Source of the DNA: an uncultured Eubacteriales bacterium
GTDB taxonomy: Bacteria; Bacillota; Clostridia; Lachnospirales; Lachnospiraceae
NCBI GenBank assembly: GCA_900321855.1
Contig: ONXS01000001.1
Coordinates: 1 to 64,000, forward strand
Length of the DNA stretch: 64,000 bases
Direction of reading: 5' to 3'
The notes under the pieces are model-generated. The model saw only the letters and a program-made list of their open reading frames with translations, was not told the DNA's origin and did no database searches. Shown piece after piece: positions 32,630 to 41,186 of this stretch (the stretch's first letter is position 1; each line of letters starts with the position of its first letter). A program made the position numbers and the translations under genes.

Positions 32630-33604
32630 ATGAGAATATTTAGAAGACAGATAGCTTTGATAGCGGGTGTGACTGTATTTGCGTGTTTTGTCACTGCGTG
32701 TTCAAGCAACACTTCAAAAAAAGAAGATACCAACAATGTGAAAGATACAGAGTCAGCAATAGAACATACAGATAGAAACGAAGACGAGTCAGAAGATGAT
32801 ATGGGTGTTGATTTGACCGATATTTTTTCTGAGAGAGAATTAGCACAGACAGCGGATACCAGCGAGGCTGCTAATATAGAACTGGTAAGTGGACAGAATG
32901 TCACAATTACAGAGGAGGGAACCTATGTTGTGACTGGCAGTGCAGAAAATTCTTCTATTATCGTAGACTCAGCAGATGATGCAAAAATTCAATTGGTTTT
33001 AGATGGGGTAAATATTACGAATATCAGTACACCGGCAATTTATGTAAAGTCAGCGGATAAGGTGTTTGTGACGACAACGGAGTCAGAAAATACGCTGTCG
33101 GTCACAGATACATTTACGACAGATGGCGATACAAAAACAGATGCGGTCATATTCTCCAAAGATGATTTGGTTTTAAACGGAGTTGGAACACTGAATATCA
33201 AGTCAACAGATAACGGTATTTCTTCTAAAGATGACTTGAGAGTGACAGGTGGAACTCTAAATATCGAAAGTACATCTGATTCGATAGAGGCAAATGATTC
33301 AGTCAAGATTGGTGGAGGAATCATCACACTTAAATCACAGAAGGACGGTATTCACTGTGAGAACAAAGAGGATTATAAGCTGGGAGCTGTTTATATTGCA
33401 GGAGGAACGATTTCAATTGAGGCAGCAGATGACGGTATTCAGGGAACTTCGCTGATTATCGAGGACGGCATGATAGATATAGAGAATACAGGAAATTCAT
33501 TTCAGTATGATGCACTTGGCATGTTAGGTGGTGGAACGGTAACTGTAGATGGAAAAGAGATGACAGAGTTGCCACCAAGTTCGTCACAGACACAGGCAGA
33601 ATAA
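32630..33604 (+). CDS. DUF4353 carbohydrate-binding lipoprotein, short copy
   Basis: A 324-residue tandem paralogue of the preceding protein with lipobox VTAC. It shares long identical stretches (STPAIYVKSADKVFVTTT, TDAVIFSKDDLVLNGVGTLN) and the ending GGGTVTVDGKEMTELP. Compared with the long copy it lacks about 70 residues of the repeat region before that ending and the whole Gly/Pro-rich tail. AGGAGAG precedes the start. The pair is probably one operon arising by duplication and internal deletion. Likely outer-surface polysaccharide binding. Confidence 0.83.
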   Translation: MRIFRRQIALIAGVTVFACFVTACSSNTSKKEDTNNVKDTESAIEHTDRNEDESEDDMGVDLTDIFSERELAQTADTSEAANIELVSGQNVTITEEGTYVVTGSAENSSIIVDSADDAKIQLVLDGVNITNISTPAIYVKSADKVFVTTTESENTLSVTDTFTTDGDTKTDAVIFSKDDLVLNGVGTLNIKSTDNGISSKDDLRVTGGTLNIESTSDSIEANDSVKIGGGIITLKSQKDGIHCENKEDYKLGAVYIAGGTISIEAADDGIQGTSLIIEDGMIDIENTGNSFQYDALGMLGGGTVTVDGKEMTELPPSSSQTQAE

Positions 33605-33633
33605 ACTATAACATATATTTCATGGGGGAAAAA

Positions 33634-34095
33634 ATGAAAGTTTCAGATTCAATGACAGAGCAGATTTATCAGGTAAGACCAGAATATTTAAATGGTGCAG
33701 GCAGATTATTTGGCGGAAAATTAATGCAGTGGATAGATGAGGTCGCAGGTCTTGTGGGAATTCGACATACAAGAGGAGATGTAGTGACAGCATCAGTAGA
33801 TAATTTAAAATTTATTTGTGGTGCGTATGAAAAAGACTTAATTGTACTCACAGGAAGAGTGACCTATGTTGGAACAACTTCTTTTGAAGTCAGAGTAGAT
33901 GCTTATAAGGAAGATTTGCAGGGAATGAGGTATCCGATTAACAGGGCATATCTCACGATGGTTGCAATTGATACCGATGGAACACCGAGAACCGTTCCGC
34001 CGATAGAGATTGAGACGGAGAGCGAGCGTGCAGAATGGGAGGCTGCAAAGAAACGAAGAGAGTACAGACTTCACCGAAACAGAGAAGGATTTTAG
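33634..34095 (+). CDS. Acyl-CoA thioesterase, hotdog fold
   Basis: A 153-residue cytoplasmic enzyme of the YciA/BACH type: it hydrolyses acyl-CoA to free acid and CoA. Seen are the signature GAGRLFGGKLMQWIDEVAGLVGIRHTRGDVVTASVDNLKF, where the Asp of WIDEVAG is the catalytic residue of the family, and YVGTTSFEVRVDAYKED. The C terminus is a charged helix (ESERAEWEAAKKRREYRLHR), typical of this subgroup. The ATG at 33634 follows GGGGGA closely; an upstream ATG at 33622 has no ribosome binding site. It follows the DUF4353 pair by about 30 nt and may share their transcript. Chain-length preference unknown. Confidence 0.9.
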   Translation: MKVSDSMTEQIYQVRPEYLNGAGRLFGGKLMQWIDEVAGLVGIRHTRGDVVTASVDNLKFICGAYEKDLIVLTGRVTYVGTTSFEVRVDAYKEDLQGMRYPINRAYLTMVAIDTDGTPRTVPPIEIETESERAEWEAAKKRREYRLHRNREGF

Positions 34096-34180
34096 TCAAA
34101 TGTATTGCAAAGCAGTATTCGGTTGCGAGCAATTAACAAATTTGATTGCGGATATACGATTATTCTGTGGAATCGAATAG

Positions 34181-34228
34181 GAGAAAAGTTCAATTTTGAA
34201 TTTAAATATTGAATTTTTCTCTTTTTTC
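34181..34228 (+). terminator. Terminator of the thioesterase gene
   Basis: GAGAAAA-GTTCAAT pairs with ATTGAA-TTTTTCTC, followed by T-run. Confidence 0.8.
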
Positions 34229-34282
34229 TATGCACATATATCATTATTGTGATAAAAAAATTCGAAAAATAAAAAATACATA

Positions 34283-34344
34283 TTGAACTTACAATTGAAA
34301 TATACTATAATACCAACATATGAAATTGAACTAAAGTTCAATTT
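34283..34344 (+). promoter_or_regulatory. Promoter and palindromic operator of the HTH-aminotransferase gene
   Basis: TTGAAC (34283-34288), 17 bp, TATAAT (34306-34311) is a near-consensus promoter. AAATTGAACT-AA-AGTTCAATTT (34323-34344) is a perfect 10-bp inverted repeat just past the start of transcription. The half-site TTGAACT also covers the -35. Binding by the HTH domain of the encoded protein would block its own promoter (inference). Confidence 0.82.
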
Positions 34345-34377
34345 GCAAAAAAATCAATATCGAAGGAGATGAAGTAG

Positions 34378-35901
34378 GTGGAGAACAGTTCATTTTCGGA
34401 GCGATTAAAGGCGGCGATGGAGGCGAAAAATCTGAAACAGGTAGATTTAATCAAAGCCGCACAGCAGAAGAATATAAAACTTGGTAAAAGTCAGATTAGT
34501 CAGTATGTGAGTGGCAAAACCATTCCAAGAGAGAATATATTAAAAGTATTAGCCGATATATTAGAGGTTCAGGCAGAATATCTTGGCGGAAATTCGGATA
34601 TAGAACCTGTGGCAGGTGAAAAACAGCAGATGACCAAAACTGAGGGTCAGTCAGCCGATGCAGAGTTAAAAGGAGAGAGGAAAATGAGAGAATTTAAGAA
34701 ATCTTCAAAGTTGGATAATGTATTATATGATGTTCGTGGACCAGTTGTAGAGGAAGCTGCGAGAATGGAAGCAAATGGTATGCACGTACTCAAGTTAAAT
34801 ATTGGAAATCCTGCACCATTTGGATTCCGTACACCAGATGAGGTCATTTATGACCTTAGCAGACAGTTGACAGAGTGTGAGGGATATTCAGCATCTAAGG
34901 GTATGTTTGCAGCAAGAAAAGCAATTATGCAGTATGCGCAGAATAAAAATATTCCAAATGTATCGATTGAAGATATTTATACAGGAAACGGTGTCAGTGA
35001 GCTGATTAATTTAAGTATGTCAGCATTGCTCGACAATGGAGATGAGGTATTAGTACCTTCTCCGGACTATCCATTATGGACTGCATGTGTCACTCTTGCA
35101 GGTGGTAAAGCTGTTCATTATATCTGTGATGAGGAGAGTGAGTGGTATCCTGACATTGAGGATATGAGAAAGAAGATTACAGATAAGACAAAGGCAATTG
35201 TTATCATTAATCCAAATAATCCAACAGGTGCCCTTTATCCAAAGGAAGTGCTTGAGGATATTGTAAATCTGGCAAGAGAACATCAGCTCATGATTTTCTC
35301 AGATGAGATTTATGACAGACTTGTTATGGACGAATTGGAGCATATTTCAATTGCAAGTCTTGCTCCAGATGTATTCTGTGTGACATTTAGCGGACTTTCA
35401 AAATCTCATATGATTGCAGGATTTCGAATTGGCTGGATGGTACTCAGTGGAAATAAGGAGATGGCTAAGGATTATATTGAGGGTATTAATATGCTATCTA
35501 ATATGCGACTTTGTTCAAATGTTCCTGCACAGTCGATTGTACAGACGGCACTTGGAGGACATCAGAGTGTGAGAGATTATATTGTTCCAGGTGGAAGAAT
35601 TTATCAGCAGAGAGAATACATTTACAATGCGTTAAATGATATTCCGGGAATCAGTGTCAAGAAACCTAAGGCTGCATTTTATATTTTCCCTAAGATTGAT
35701 GTGAAAAAGTTCAATATTAAGGATGATGAGAAATTTGTTCTCGATTTATTGCATGACAAGAAAGTTCTTATGGTTCACGGCGGCGGATTTAACTGGAAAG
35801 AGCCAGATCACTTCCGTGTTGTATATCTTCCAAGAATTGAAGTGCTCGAAGAGGCAACTGGAAAAATTGCAGATTTCTTAAGTTATTATAAACAGCAGTA
35901 A
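34378..35901 (+). CDS. XRE-type HTH fused to a class I/II aminotransferase
   Basis: A 507-residue fusion. Residues 1-75 form an XRE-family helix-turn-helix (LKQVDLIKAAQQKNIKLGKSQISQYVSGKTIPRENILKVLADIL). After a polar linker, residues about 110-505 are a PLP-dependent aminotransferase of the AlaA type: NIGNPAPFGFRTPDEV, NPNNPTGALYP, SDEIYDRLVMD (PLP-binding Asp and Tyr), SGLSKSHMIAGFRIGWM with the Schiff-base Lys, and FRVVYLPRIEVLEEA with the substrate Arg. AlaA interconverts pyruvate and glutamate with alanine and oxoglutarate. Unlike MocR proteins, the DNA-binding part is XRE and not GntR. Start is GTG with AAGGAG 9 nt upstream. The perfect operator upstream suggests autoregulation by an amino-acid or PLP signal. 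Confidence 0.92.
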   Translation: MENSSFSERLKAAMEAKNLKQVDLIKAAQQKNIKLGKSQISQYVSGKTIPRENILKVLADILEVQAEYLGGNSDIEPVAGEKQQMTKTEGQSADAELKGERKMREFKKSSKLDNVLYDVRGPVVEEAARMEANGMHVLKLNIGNPAPFGFRTPDEVIYDLSRQLTECEGYSASKGMFAARKAIMQYAQNKNIPNVSIEDIYTGNGVSELINLSMSALLDNGDEVLVPSPDYPLWTACVTLAGGKAVHYICDEESEWYPDIEDMRKKITDKTKAIVIINPNNPTGALYPKEVLEDIVNLAREHQLMIFSDEIYDRLVMDELEHISIASLAPDVFCVTFSGLSKSHMIAGFRIGWMVLSGNKEMAKDYIEGINMLSNMRLCSNVPAQSIVQTALGGHQSVRDYIVPGGRIYQQREYIYNALNDIPGISVKKPKAAFYIFPKIDVKKFNIKDDEKFVLDLLHDKKVLMVHGGGFNWKEPDHFRVVYLPRIEVLEEATGKIADFLSYYKQQ

Positions 35902-35907
35902 GAACGA

Positions 35908-36055
35908 AAGTTTTGGACTTTTGATATTTCATCAGTAAAATCCAAAAGTCTATAACCTCGGTAAGAGGGAAAGTTTTTAGACTTTTGAGATTGCGAAAGC
36001 ACGTAGAAAGTCCTATTATGGTCGGGGACAAATACTTTTGGTCCCAACCATAATA
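35908..36055. repeat. Repeat cluster: degenerate direct repeats plus a 42-bp palindrome
   Basis: GAAAGTTTTGGACTTTTGA (from 35905) recurs in changed form from 35968 (GAAAGTTTTTAGACTTTTGA). The first copy pairs with CAAAAGTC (35943-35950) and could act as the terminator of the preceding gene. At 36014-36029, TATTATGGTCGGGGAC pairs with GGTCCCAACCATAATA (36040-36055) with one mismatch; its GGGGAC/GGTCCC core recalls the GGGGTC arms of the 25715 palindrome. No gene lies in 35902-36165. Confidence 0.65.
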
Positions 36056-36165
36056 ATATGTGTAGATTAATTGCATAATATATGGTATAATATTTTTTCA
36101 GTATGAGGATAATGAGCAATCCGATATGTTAAGTAAGTATAAGACAAAGGAAATGTGGAAAGAAA

Positions 36166-36972
36166 ATGAATATTGGAGACATTGTAGTTATTCCCGATGT
36201 GGAATGTACTGCCAGACAGTTCAAAATTATTGAAAAACAGTTCAGCGAACGAAAAGATGTCAATGAGTATAAGGCTGTGGAAGAGGAGTCCGGAGAAGTT
36301 ATACCATTTGACGGAAGAATTAGGAGAAGCAACTTTATTATACCACTTGAAAAATACAAAAAGATTCCTGACAAGAATAGTTTTCTGATTGCACAGATTG
36401 GAGACGAGAATAAGACTGCTTATTATAAACTTGTAGATGGGAAACTTGAAGTGGGAGCGAAAAAGTGCACTTTTGAGAATCAGAGATATGGAGCAGAATT
36501 TTATCACAGATGTATCACTGAAATTTTAAATGATAAGGGCGATAGAATTAATCCTTCAGTATTTTGGGGGACGCTTGCAAAACACTGTCAGGGTATGACT
36601 TTAGATGAAATTTATCAGTATATTCAGGACAATGATATAGAAGTATTTCTGGATTCGCCAAGTTATGAAGAGGCAATTCGTGACTTGATTGTTACAATTA
36701 ACAGACCGGAAGTGACGAGAGTTGAGAATGAAGACGGAAAGCGTGGGTTCAACGTTATTCGTGTAGAGGTTCTTTTAAAGAGATATGCGTATCCGGAAAT
36801 TTTGAGAAATATTGAAAAATATAAACGAGAGATTATGGATATTGTGCTGGAATCTATTTCTGAGGCTCCAGAGTTTCAGAAACTAAATGTTCCTGTAGAA
36901 TATCTGATGCCAATTAATATGATAAAATTATCAGCAGATGATTTGATGTTTGATTTTAAATTACCAGAATAA
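36166..36972 (+). CDS. Unknown soluble protein
   Basis: A 268-residue protein I cannot assign. The N-terminal 45 residues (MNIGDIVVIPDVECTARQFKIIEKQFSERKDVNEYKAVEEESGEVIPF) look like a small beta-barrel of the kind seen at the start of some regulators. A second strand-rich part (SFLIAQIGDENKTAYYKLVDGKLEVG) follows, then a mostly helical C-terminal half (CITEILNDKGDRINPSVFWGTLAKHCQGMTLDEIYQYIQDND). There is no signal peptide or membrane segment. A ribosome binding site GGAAAG is close to the ATG. It is a single-gene unit with a strong terminator. Codon use is like its neighbours. Confidence 0.65.
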   Translation: MNIGDIVVIPDVECTARQFKIIEKQFSERKDVNEYKAVEEESGEVIPFDGRIRRSNFIIPLEKYKKIPDKNSFLIAQIGDENKTAYYKLVDGKLEVGAKKCTFENQRYGAEFYHRCITEILNDKGDRINPSVFWGTLAKHCQGMTLDEIYQYIQDNDIEVFLDSPSYEEAIRDLIVTINRPEVTRVENEDGKRGFNVIRVEVLLKRYAYPEILRNIEKYKREIMDIVLESISEAPEFQKLNVPVEYLMPINMIKLSADDLMFDFKLPE

Positions 36973-36987
36973 GAATAAAACATATTG

Positions 36988-37016
36988 CCCCGTATACATG
37001 TTTGTATACGGGGTTC
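36988..37016 (+). terminator. Terminator of the unknown gene
   Basis: Perfect 10-bp stem CCCCGTATAC / GTATACGGGG with a 6-nt loop, followed by TTCCTTTTG. Confidence 0.85.
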
Positions 37017-37035
37017 CTTTTGTCTGTCATATATA

Positions 37036-40000
37036 TTATATGAGTTTTTTATTTATCTCGCGATAAATTCTCTGTTTGTCTTCGTACATACGCTGGTCTG
37101 CAATTTTGAGAATTTCCTCAATATTGGAATCGAAGTCTTTGGAATTTGCTGTTCCGATTGCAACGCTGACATCTTTTTTGGCGTATTCACTTCTTAAATC
37201 TTCTATGATTTTTTCACAGGACGTATCTTTTGATGGAATTTTAAATGCCAAAAATTCATCACCACCCATACGAAAAACATTTTTTTGACCAAAGTAATGA
37301 ATCAGAACGCTGGCAGTGTTTTTTATGAGTAAATCGCCTGCGTGATGACCAAAATTATCATTTTCTCGTTTGAGTCCATTTATATCACAGAATACCAAAA
37401 TCAGTTCTGGCTGTTTTGTAAGGAATGGCTTATATTCTGCAAAGGCACGGCGATTCAGAACTCCGGTAAGTTCATCTGTACGCCCCTGCATCTCTAGTTT
37501 TTCCAACGTATTTCTGTTTTGAATCATCATTACGATGAACTGGGACAGAGCATTTAAAATATTTTTTTCGATACTGTAATATTCTTTTGATGGATTTTCG
37601 ATGATTACATATCCGATAATCTTGTGATTAAAAATCAGTGGCTCACAGATATTGACAATACTGATAGCAGCAATATTTGTGACATCAGAGGCAGTAATCG
37701 CTGGCGTAAATCCATCTTTGCACCACATATATGTTGTGGAAAAATGACCATTAGAGTCAGTTTCAAAAATATGTACACAGTTTGCATCGGAAGTTCGTCC
37801 GATTTTTTCTATCATTCGCCGTAATCCGATGTTGGGATTATTATCTCGCATAGCAATGTGGATGCAGTCGTTTTCAAACTGTTCAATATCATCTGTATGC
37901 GGATTTTTAACTTTTGTTTCTGAAATCGGAGTTGTGTCTATTGCAATTTCGAATCGGAATTTTTTTCCGTGTGAAGTAATCATGGTATCTCGCAGAAGAT
38001 ATGTCCGTCCAAACATTTTATTATGGAATGTCCATTCATAAAAACAGTTTCTCTGCAGATGATGATTGTTACAAAATTCACATGGAGAGCTAAAGCCCTG
38101 AAGAACTTCATAACATTTCATGCCTTCTAGGTTTGTATCTCTAGAAAGTCCACACATCTTTCTGCCGGCGTAATTCAGATAGATGAGAGAGTAGTCCTCA
38201 ATATCTGAGATATATACAATATCTGATAGTTCATCAAATTTATCGCGGTCAAAGATTAACTTCTCGCCGCTAAATGTTTTTAAGGCAGCATTTCTGTCGA
38301 GATGTCTTTTCAGCCTCTTTTCGAGTAGAGCTGGCAGCTGGGATATATTGTTTATTTCAGAACCGAGAGCAATTCCATAATAAGCATATAAGGTACAGTC
38401 ATATCCATCGATGGTATGAATATTGTGGATTGCCTCTGTGATAAGGTTCACAAGCCGGATTACTTCATCTGAGGACAGATATTTGGTGGCAATGATAAAT
38501 TTTGCGTTTAAAAATCGGCATAGAATACCTTTGACACCGGCATACTGGACTAAAATGTCAGCAATTTGTCTCAGAAGATGATTTCCAGTCTCATTTCCAT
38601 AAACGGATAGAATATGTATATATTCTGGAATGTCAATCATTATGACCGTGTAATCTGTTCCGTGAAGTGTGCGTTCTTCTTCCAATTGCAACATACTAGA
38701 GATGAATCCGCCTCCGTTCATAAGTGATGTGACAGAATCCGTAAATTTTGCGGCATTGCGTTCTGAGTTTACTCCGGCGAGTTCGTTTAAATCATAAAAG
38801 AATCCGAAAATTCCCACGATTTCTCCGTCATGATAAAGTGGAATTTTGGTCGCACATATTTCGTGTGGCGTTCCCTGTACGATACAGTTTCCGTGGATAC
38901 TTCGCAGACATTTTCCATGTTTTAACACATCAAGTTCATCTTTGCGAAATGGATTGGAGTCTGGATGCCATCTCATATCTTCATCAGTCTTTCCTAGAAT
39001 ATATTCTGGTGAGGAAATTTTATAATGCTCTAAAAATGCCTTGCTTACATAGGTAAAACGTCTTTGTGCATCTTTGAAGAAGAATTTAAAATTAAGTTGT
39101 TCTGCCAGCGATATAAAAATGTCTTTATATGTAAGTGAACTGTTTGAAAATACGGATGAACTCTCAGATTCGGAGTAGTTGTGTAAAAACTGTTTATCGA
39201 TATAATCTCTCACCATAATCATGAAAATCTTTTCTTCGCTGTCTGGTACCAGTGAGATAGAAATTAGTTTTTTTTCGTAAGTTCCTGTCTCAGTGTTTAA
39301 AATTCGAAATGCCTGACTGAAGTAGCCTGATTTTGAATTTTGTAATCGCTCCGGTAACAGGCGCAAATTCATAAAATCTTGAAAACGTTCCGAATCTTCT
39401 GAGTAAACAGAGTATTTTGACATTTTATGAATCATTTTCTGAATACCGTAAAATTTAGGAATTTCATTTTCAGGGAAAGTCTTTGCGTGCATCAGAGTTT
39501 CGCACCAGTCCTCCTCAATATTGATTAATTGTATGGTGTCATTAATCAAAAGAGCCTCACGAATATACTTGTTGATGTATGCCTGTACAGAATTTTCGGA
39601 GGACACATTTACGCTGTTAAAATAGACAGCAAATAAATATTTTTCATCATAGGAAGAAATCAGCTCAATATTTACTTTTAGATAAGAATCCTTGACTGGA
39701 AAAGAAAAAGATTCTTTCTTTTTGCTGGCAATGACCTGTCTCGTCATATTTCGATAAATATGATATATCGGAGAATCCTTCGAATTCAGCTTTTTGTTCG
39801 AATATTCGATAGTTGGAGAGCCAGTCATATTGAGTATCTCAAGTCCGTTCTGATTTAGGTGTTTCCATTCTAGATGATTTTTTTTCAGAAGAAGAATTCC
39901 GAATGACTGATCTGTAACAAAATGGATAGAACTTACGGCATCGTATAATTTCGCATCAGGTCTTGATTCGGGAATGAAATTTCTAGAGATGCAGTGTTCC

Positions 40001-40737
40001 ATCAGGTCGGTATAGCACATAGGTTTGCCAAAGTAATAGCCTTGTGCCTTGTCGCAGCCGATTTCTGTCAGAAAATCCAGTTGTTCCATTGTTTCTACGC
40101 CCTCGGCAAGAGACTGTACGCCGATTCGCTTTGACATTTCTACGATAGAAGTGATGATTTTCTTTGACTTCTCGTTAAATACAGAGAGAAATTCCATATC
40201 AATTTTTAACTGATTAAAATCATAATCTTTTAATACATTTAATGAAGAATATCCAGAGCCAAAATCATCCATCCACACCTTGTATCCTGCATCGTGAAAT
40301 TGGTTGATGATATTCCGAGTGTGTGAATCTTTCGTTTCAAGAATTGACTCCGTGATTTCGAGAATGAACATTTCTCGTGGAACCTGATATTTTTTTATCG
40401 TGGATTCAATATAATGAAAGATGTCACAGAGAGTAAAATCCAGACGTGACAAGTTGAACGAAATTGGAACCATAGCTGTTTTTTCGTTTAGACGAAGTTT
40501 GTAGCTGTGACAGATTTCGTCAATCATGTAACAGTCCAGAATATGAATCATTTCGTTTTGTTCAAGTTCATCTATAAATAGTTTGGGATTCAGAATACCA
40601 AGTTCTGGGTCTTCCCATCGTGCCAGTGCCTCAAAACTGCATAATTTTTTGGAGAGAGTTCTTATCACTGGCTGATAATAAATTTTTATGTGTTTGTTTG
40701 CTATTGCATCTTGAAGTTTTTCGCTAAAAATTCCCAT
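37036..40737 (-). CDS. EAL-PAS-GGDEF cyclic-di-GMP protein
   Basis: A 1233-residue soluble protein with an unusual order. An N-terminal EAL phosphodiesterase domain (about 1-250) keeps its catalytic residues (YYQPVI, FEALARW, ILEITES, DDFGSGYSS, LKIDMEF, AEGVET). PAS-like regions follow (one near 545-640 with FKDAQRRFTYVSKAFLEHY). Next is a degenerate GGDEF-like domain (near 670-790) in which the GGDEF loop is replaced by RFLNAKF. Then come another PAS, with a Cys-rich stretch CYEVLQGFSSPCEFCNN, and a GAF-like domain. The C-terminal GGDEF (about 1060-1225) has intact RMGGDEF and should make c-di-GMP. No membrane segment is seen. Both synthesis and breakdown are therefore possible, switched by the sensory core. 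It is the only c-di-GMP enzyme in the window. Confidence 0.92.
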   Translation of the reverse strand: MGIFSEKLQDAIANKHIKIYYQPVIRTLSKKLCSFEALARWEDPELGILNPKLFIDELEQNEMIHILDCYMIDEICHSYKLRLNEKTAMVPISFNLSRLDFTLCDIFHYIESTIKKYQVPREMFILEITESILETKDSHTRNIINQFHDAGYKVWMDDFGSGYSSLNVLKDYDFNQLKIDMEFLSVFNEKSKKIITSIVEMSKRIGVQSLAEGVETMEQLDFLTEIGCDKAQGYYFGKPMCYTDLMEHCISRNFIPESRPDAKLYDAVSSIHFVTDQSFGILLLKKNHLEWKHLNQNGLEILNMTGSPTIEYSNKKLNSKDSPIYHIYRNMTRQVIASKKKESFSFPVKDSYLKVNIELISSYDEKYLFAVYFNSVNVSSENSVQAYINKYIREALLINDTIQLINIEEDWCETLMHAKTFPENEIPKFYGIQKMIHKMSKYSVYSEDSERFQDFMNLRLLPERLQNSKSGYFSQAFRILNTETGTYEKKLISISLVPDSEEKIFMIMVRDYIDKQFLHNYSESESSSVFSNSSLTYKDIFISLAEQLNFKFFFKDAQRRFTYVSKAFLEHYKISSPEYILGKTDEDMRWHPDSNPFRKDELDVLKHGKCLRSIHGNCIVQGTPHEICATKIPLYHDGEIVGIFGFFYDLNELAGVNSERNAAKFTDSVTSLMNGGGFISSMLQLEEERTLHGTDYTVIMIDIPEYIHILSVYGNETGNHLLRQIADILVQYAGVKGILCRFLNAKFIIATKYLSSDEVIRLVNLITEAIHNIHTIDGYDCTLYAYYGIALGSEINNISQLPALLEKRLKRHLDRNAALKTFSGEKLIFDRDKFDELSDIVYISDIEDYSLIYLNYAGRKMCGLSRDTNLEGMKCYEVLQGFSSPCEFCNNHHLQRNCFYEWTFHNKMFGRTYLLRDTMITSHGKKFRFEIAIDTTPISETKVKNPHTDDIEQFENDCIHIAMRDNNPNIGLRRMIEKIGRTSDANCVHIFETDSNGHFSTTYMWCKDGFTPAITASDVTNIAAISIVNICEPLIFNHKIIGYVIIENPSKEYYSIEKNILNALSQFIVMMIQNRNTLEKLEMQGRTDELTGVLNRRAFAEYKPFLTKQPELILVFCDINGLKRENDNFGHHAGDLLIKNTASVLIHYFGQKNVFRMGGDEFLAFKIPSKDTSCEKIIEDLRSEYAKKDVSVAIGTANSKDFDSNIEEILKIADQRMYEDKQRIYREINKKLI

Positions 40738-40934
40738 GCTGCACCTTCTTTACTACAATTCTTCTCAATACTGATATGAAGTTATTGTAACATAATTTGA
40801 ATATAAAGTTAACTGTTTACAAAAGATGATTTTAGTTATATTTTCTGGCAGTGAGCATACAATCATTTTTCATACAATCATATAGAAAAAAAGAAGGAAA
40901 TAAATAGTTCATAATTTGTTAACAAATTATTTAC

Positions 40935-40963
40935 TTGTAATTTTCGACAAAATAGTTTATAGT
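40935..40963 (+). promoter_or_regulatory. Promoter of the candidate small RNA
   Basis: TTGTAA (40935-40940), a 17-bp spacer, TATAGT (40958-40963), pointing away from the c-di-GMP gene. No gene on this strand follows. Confidence 0.65.
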
Positions 40964-40969
40964 ATGTTC

Positions 40970-41081
40970 TAGGAAAGGAATATACCCTTCAAAAATTTCC
41001 TTTCCCTTATAACCCCTTATTAATTATTTATACTCCCCTCGAACCACTAGGTAAACGAAATACCTAGTGGTTCACTTTTTT
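40970..41081 (+). ncRNA. Candidate C-rich small regulatory RNA (~110 nt)
   Basis: This plus-strand interval lies between two minus-strand genes and has no coding frame of note. It starts at a good promoter, forms a 5' stem GGAAAGGAA (40972-40980) with TTCCTTTCC (40997-41005), then an unpaired stretch with repeated C-runs (CCCTT, ACCCCTT, CTCCCC), and ends in a perfect 13-bp terminator. C-rich loops of this kind in Gram-positive sRNAs pair with Shine-Dalgarno sequences. The features are seen; the function is inferred. Confidence 0.6.
41041..41081 (+). terminator. Terminator of the candidate small RNA
   Basis: GAACCACTAGGTA pairs with TACCTAGTGGTTC, then AC and a T-run. Confidence 0.92.
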
Positions 41082-41126
41082 ATAAAACATTATTCTATGG
41101 AGAGACATGCTCTGAGAGATTGAAAT

Positions 41127-41178
41127 AAAAAAAGGAGATATTTTTACTGTTATGGTAAGAATATCTCCTTTTTGTATG
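41127..41178 (-). terminator. Terminator of the metH-phosphatase unit
   Basis: AAAAGGAGATATTTTTAC and GTAAGAATATCTCCTTTT pair almost perfectly; the U-run serves the minus strand, just after the phosphatase gene. Confidence 0.85.
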
Positions 41179-41186
41179 AAATGAAA

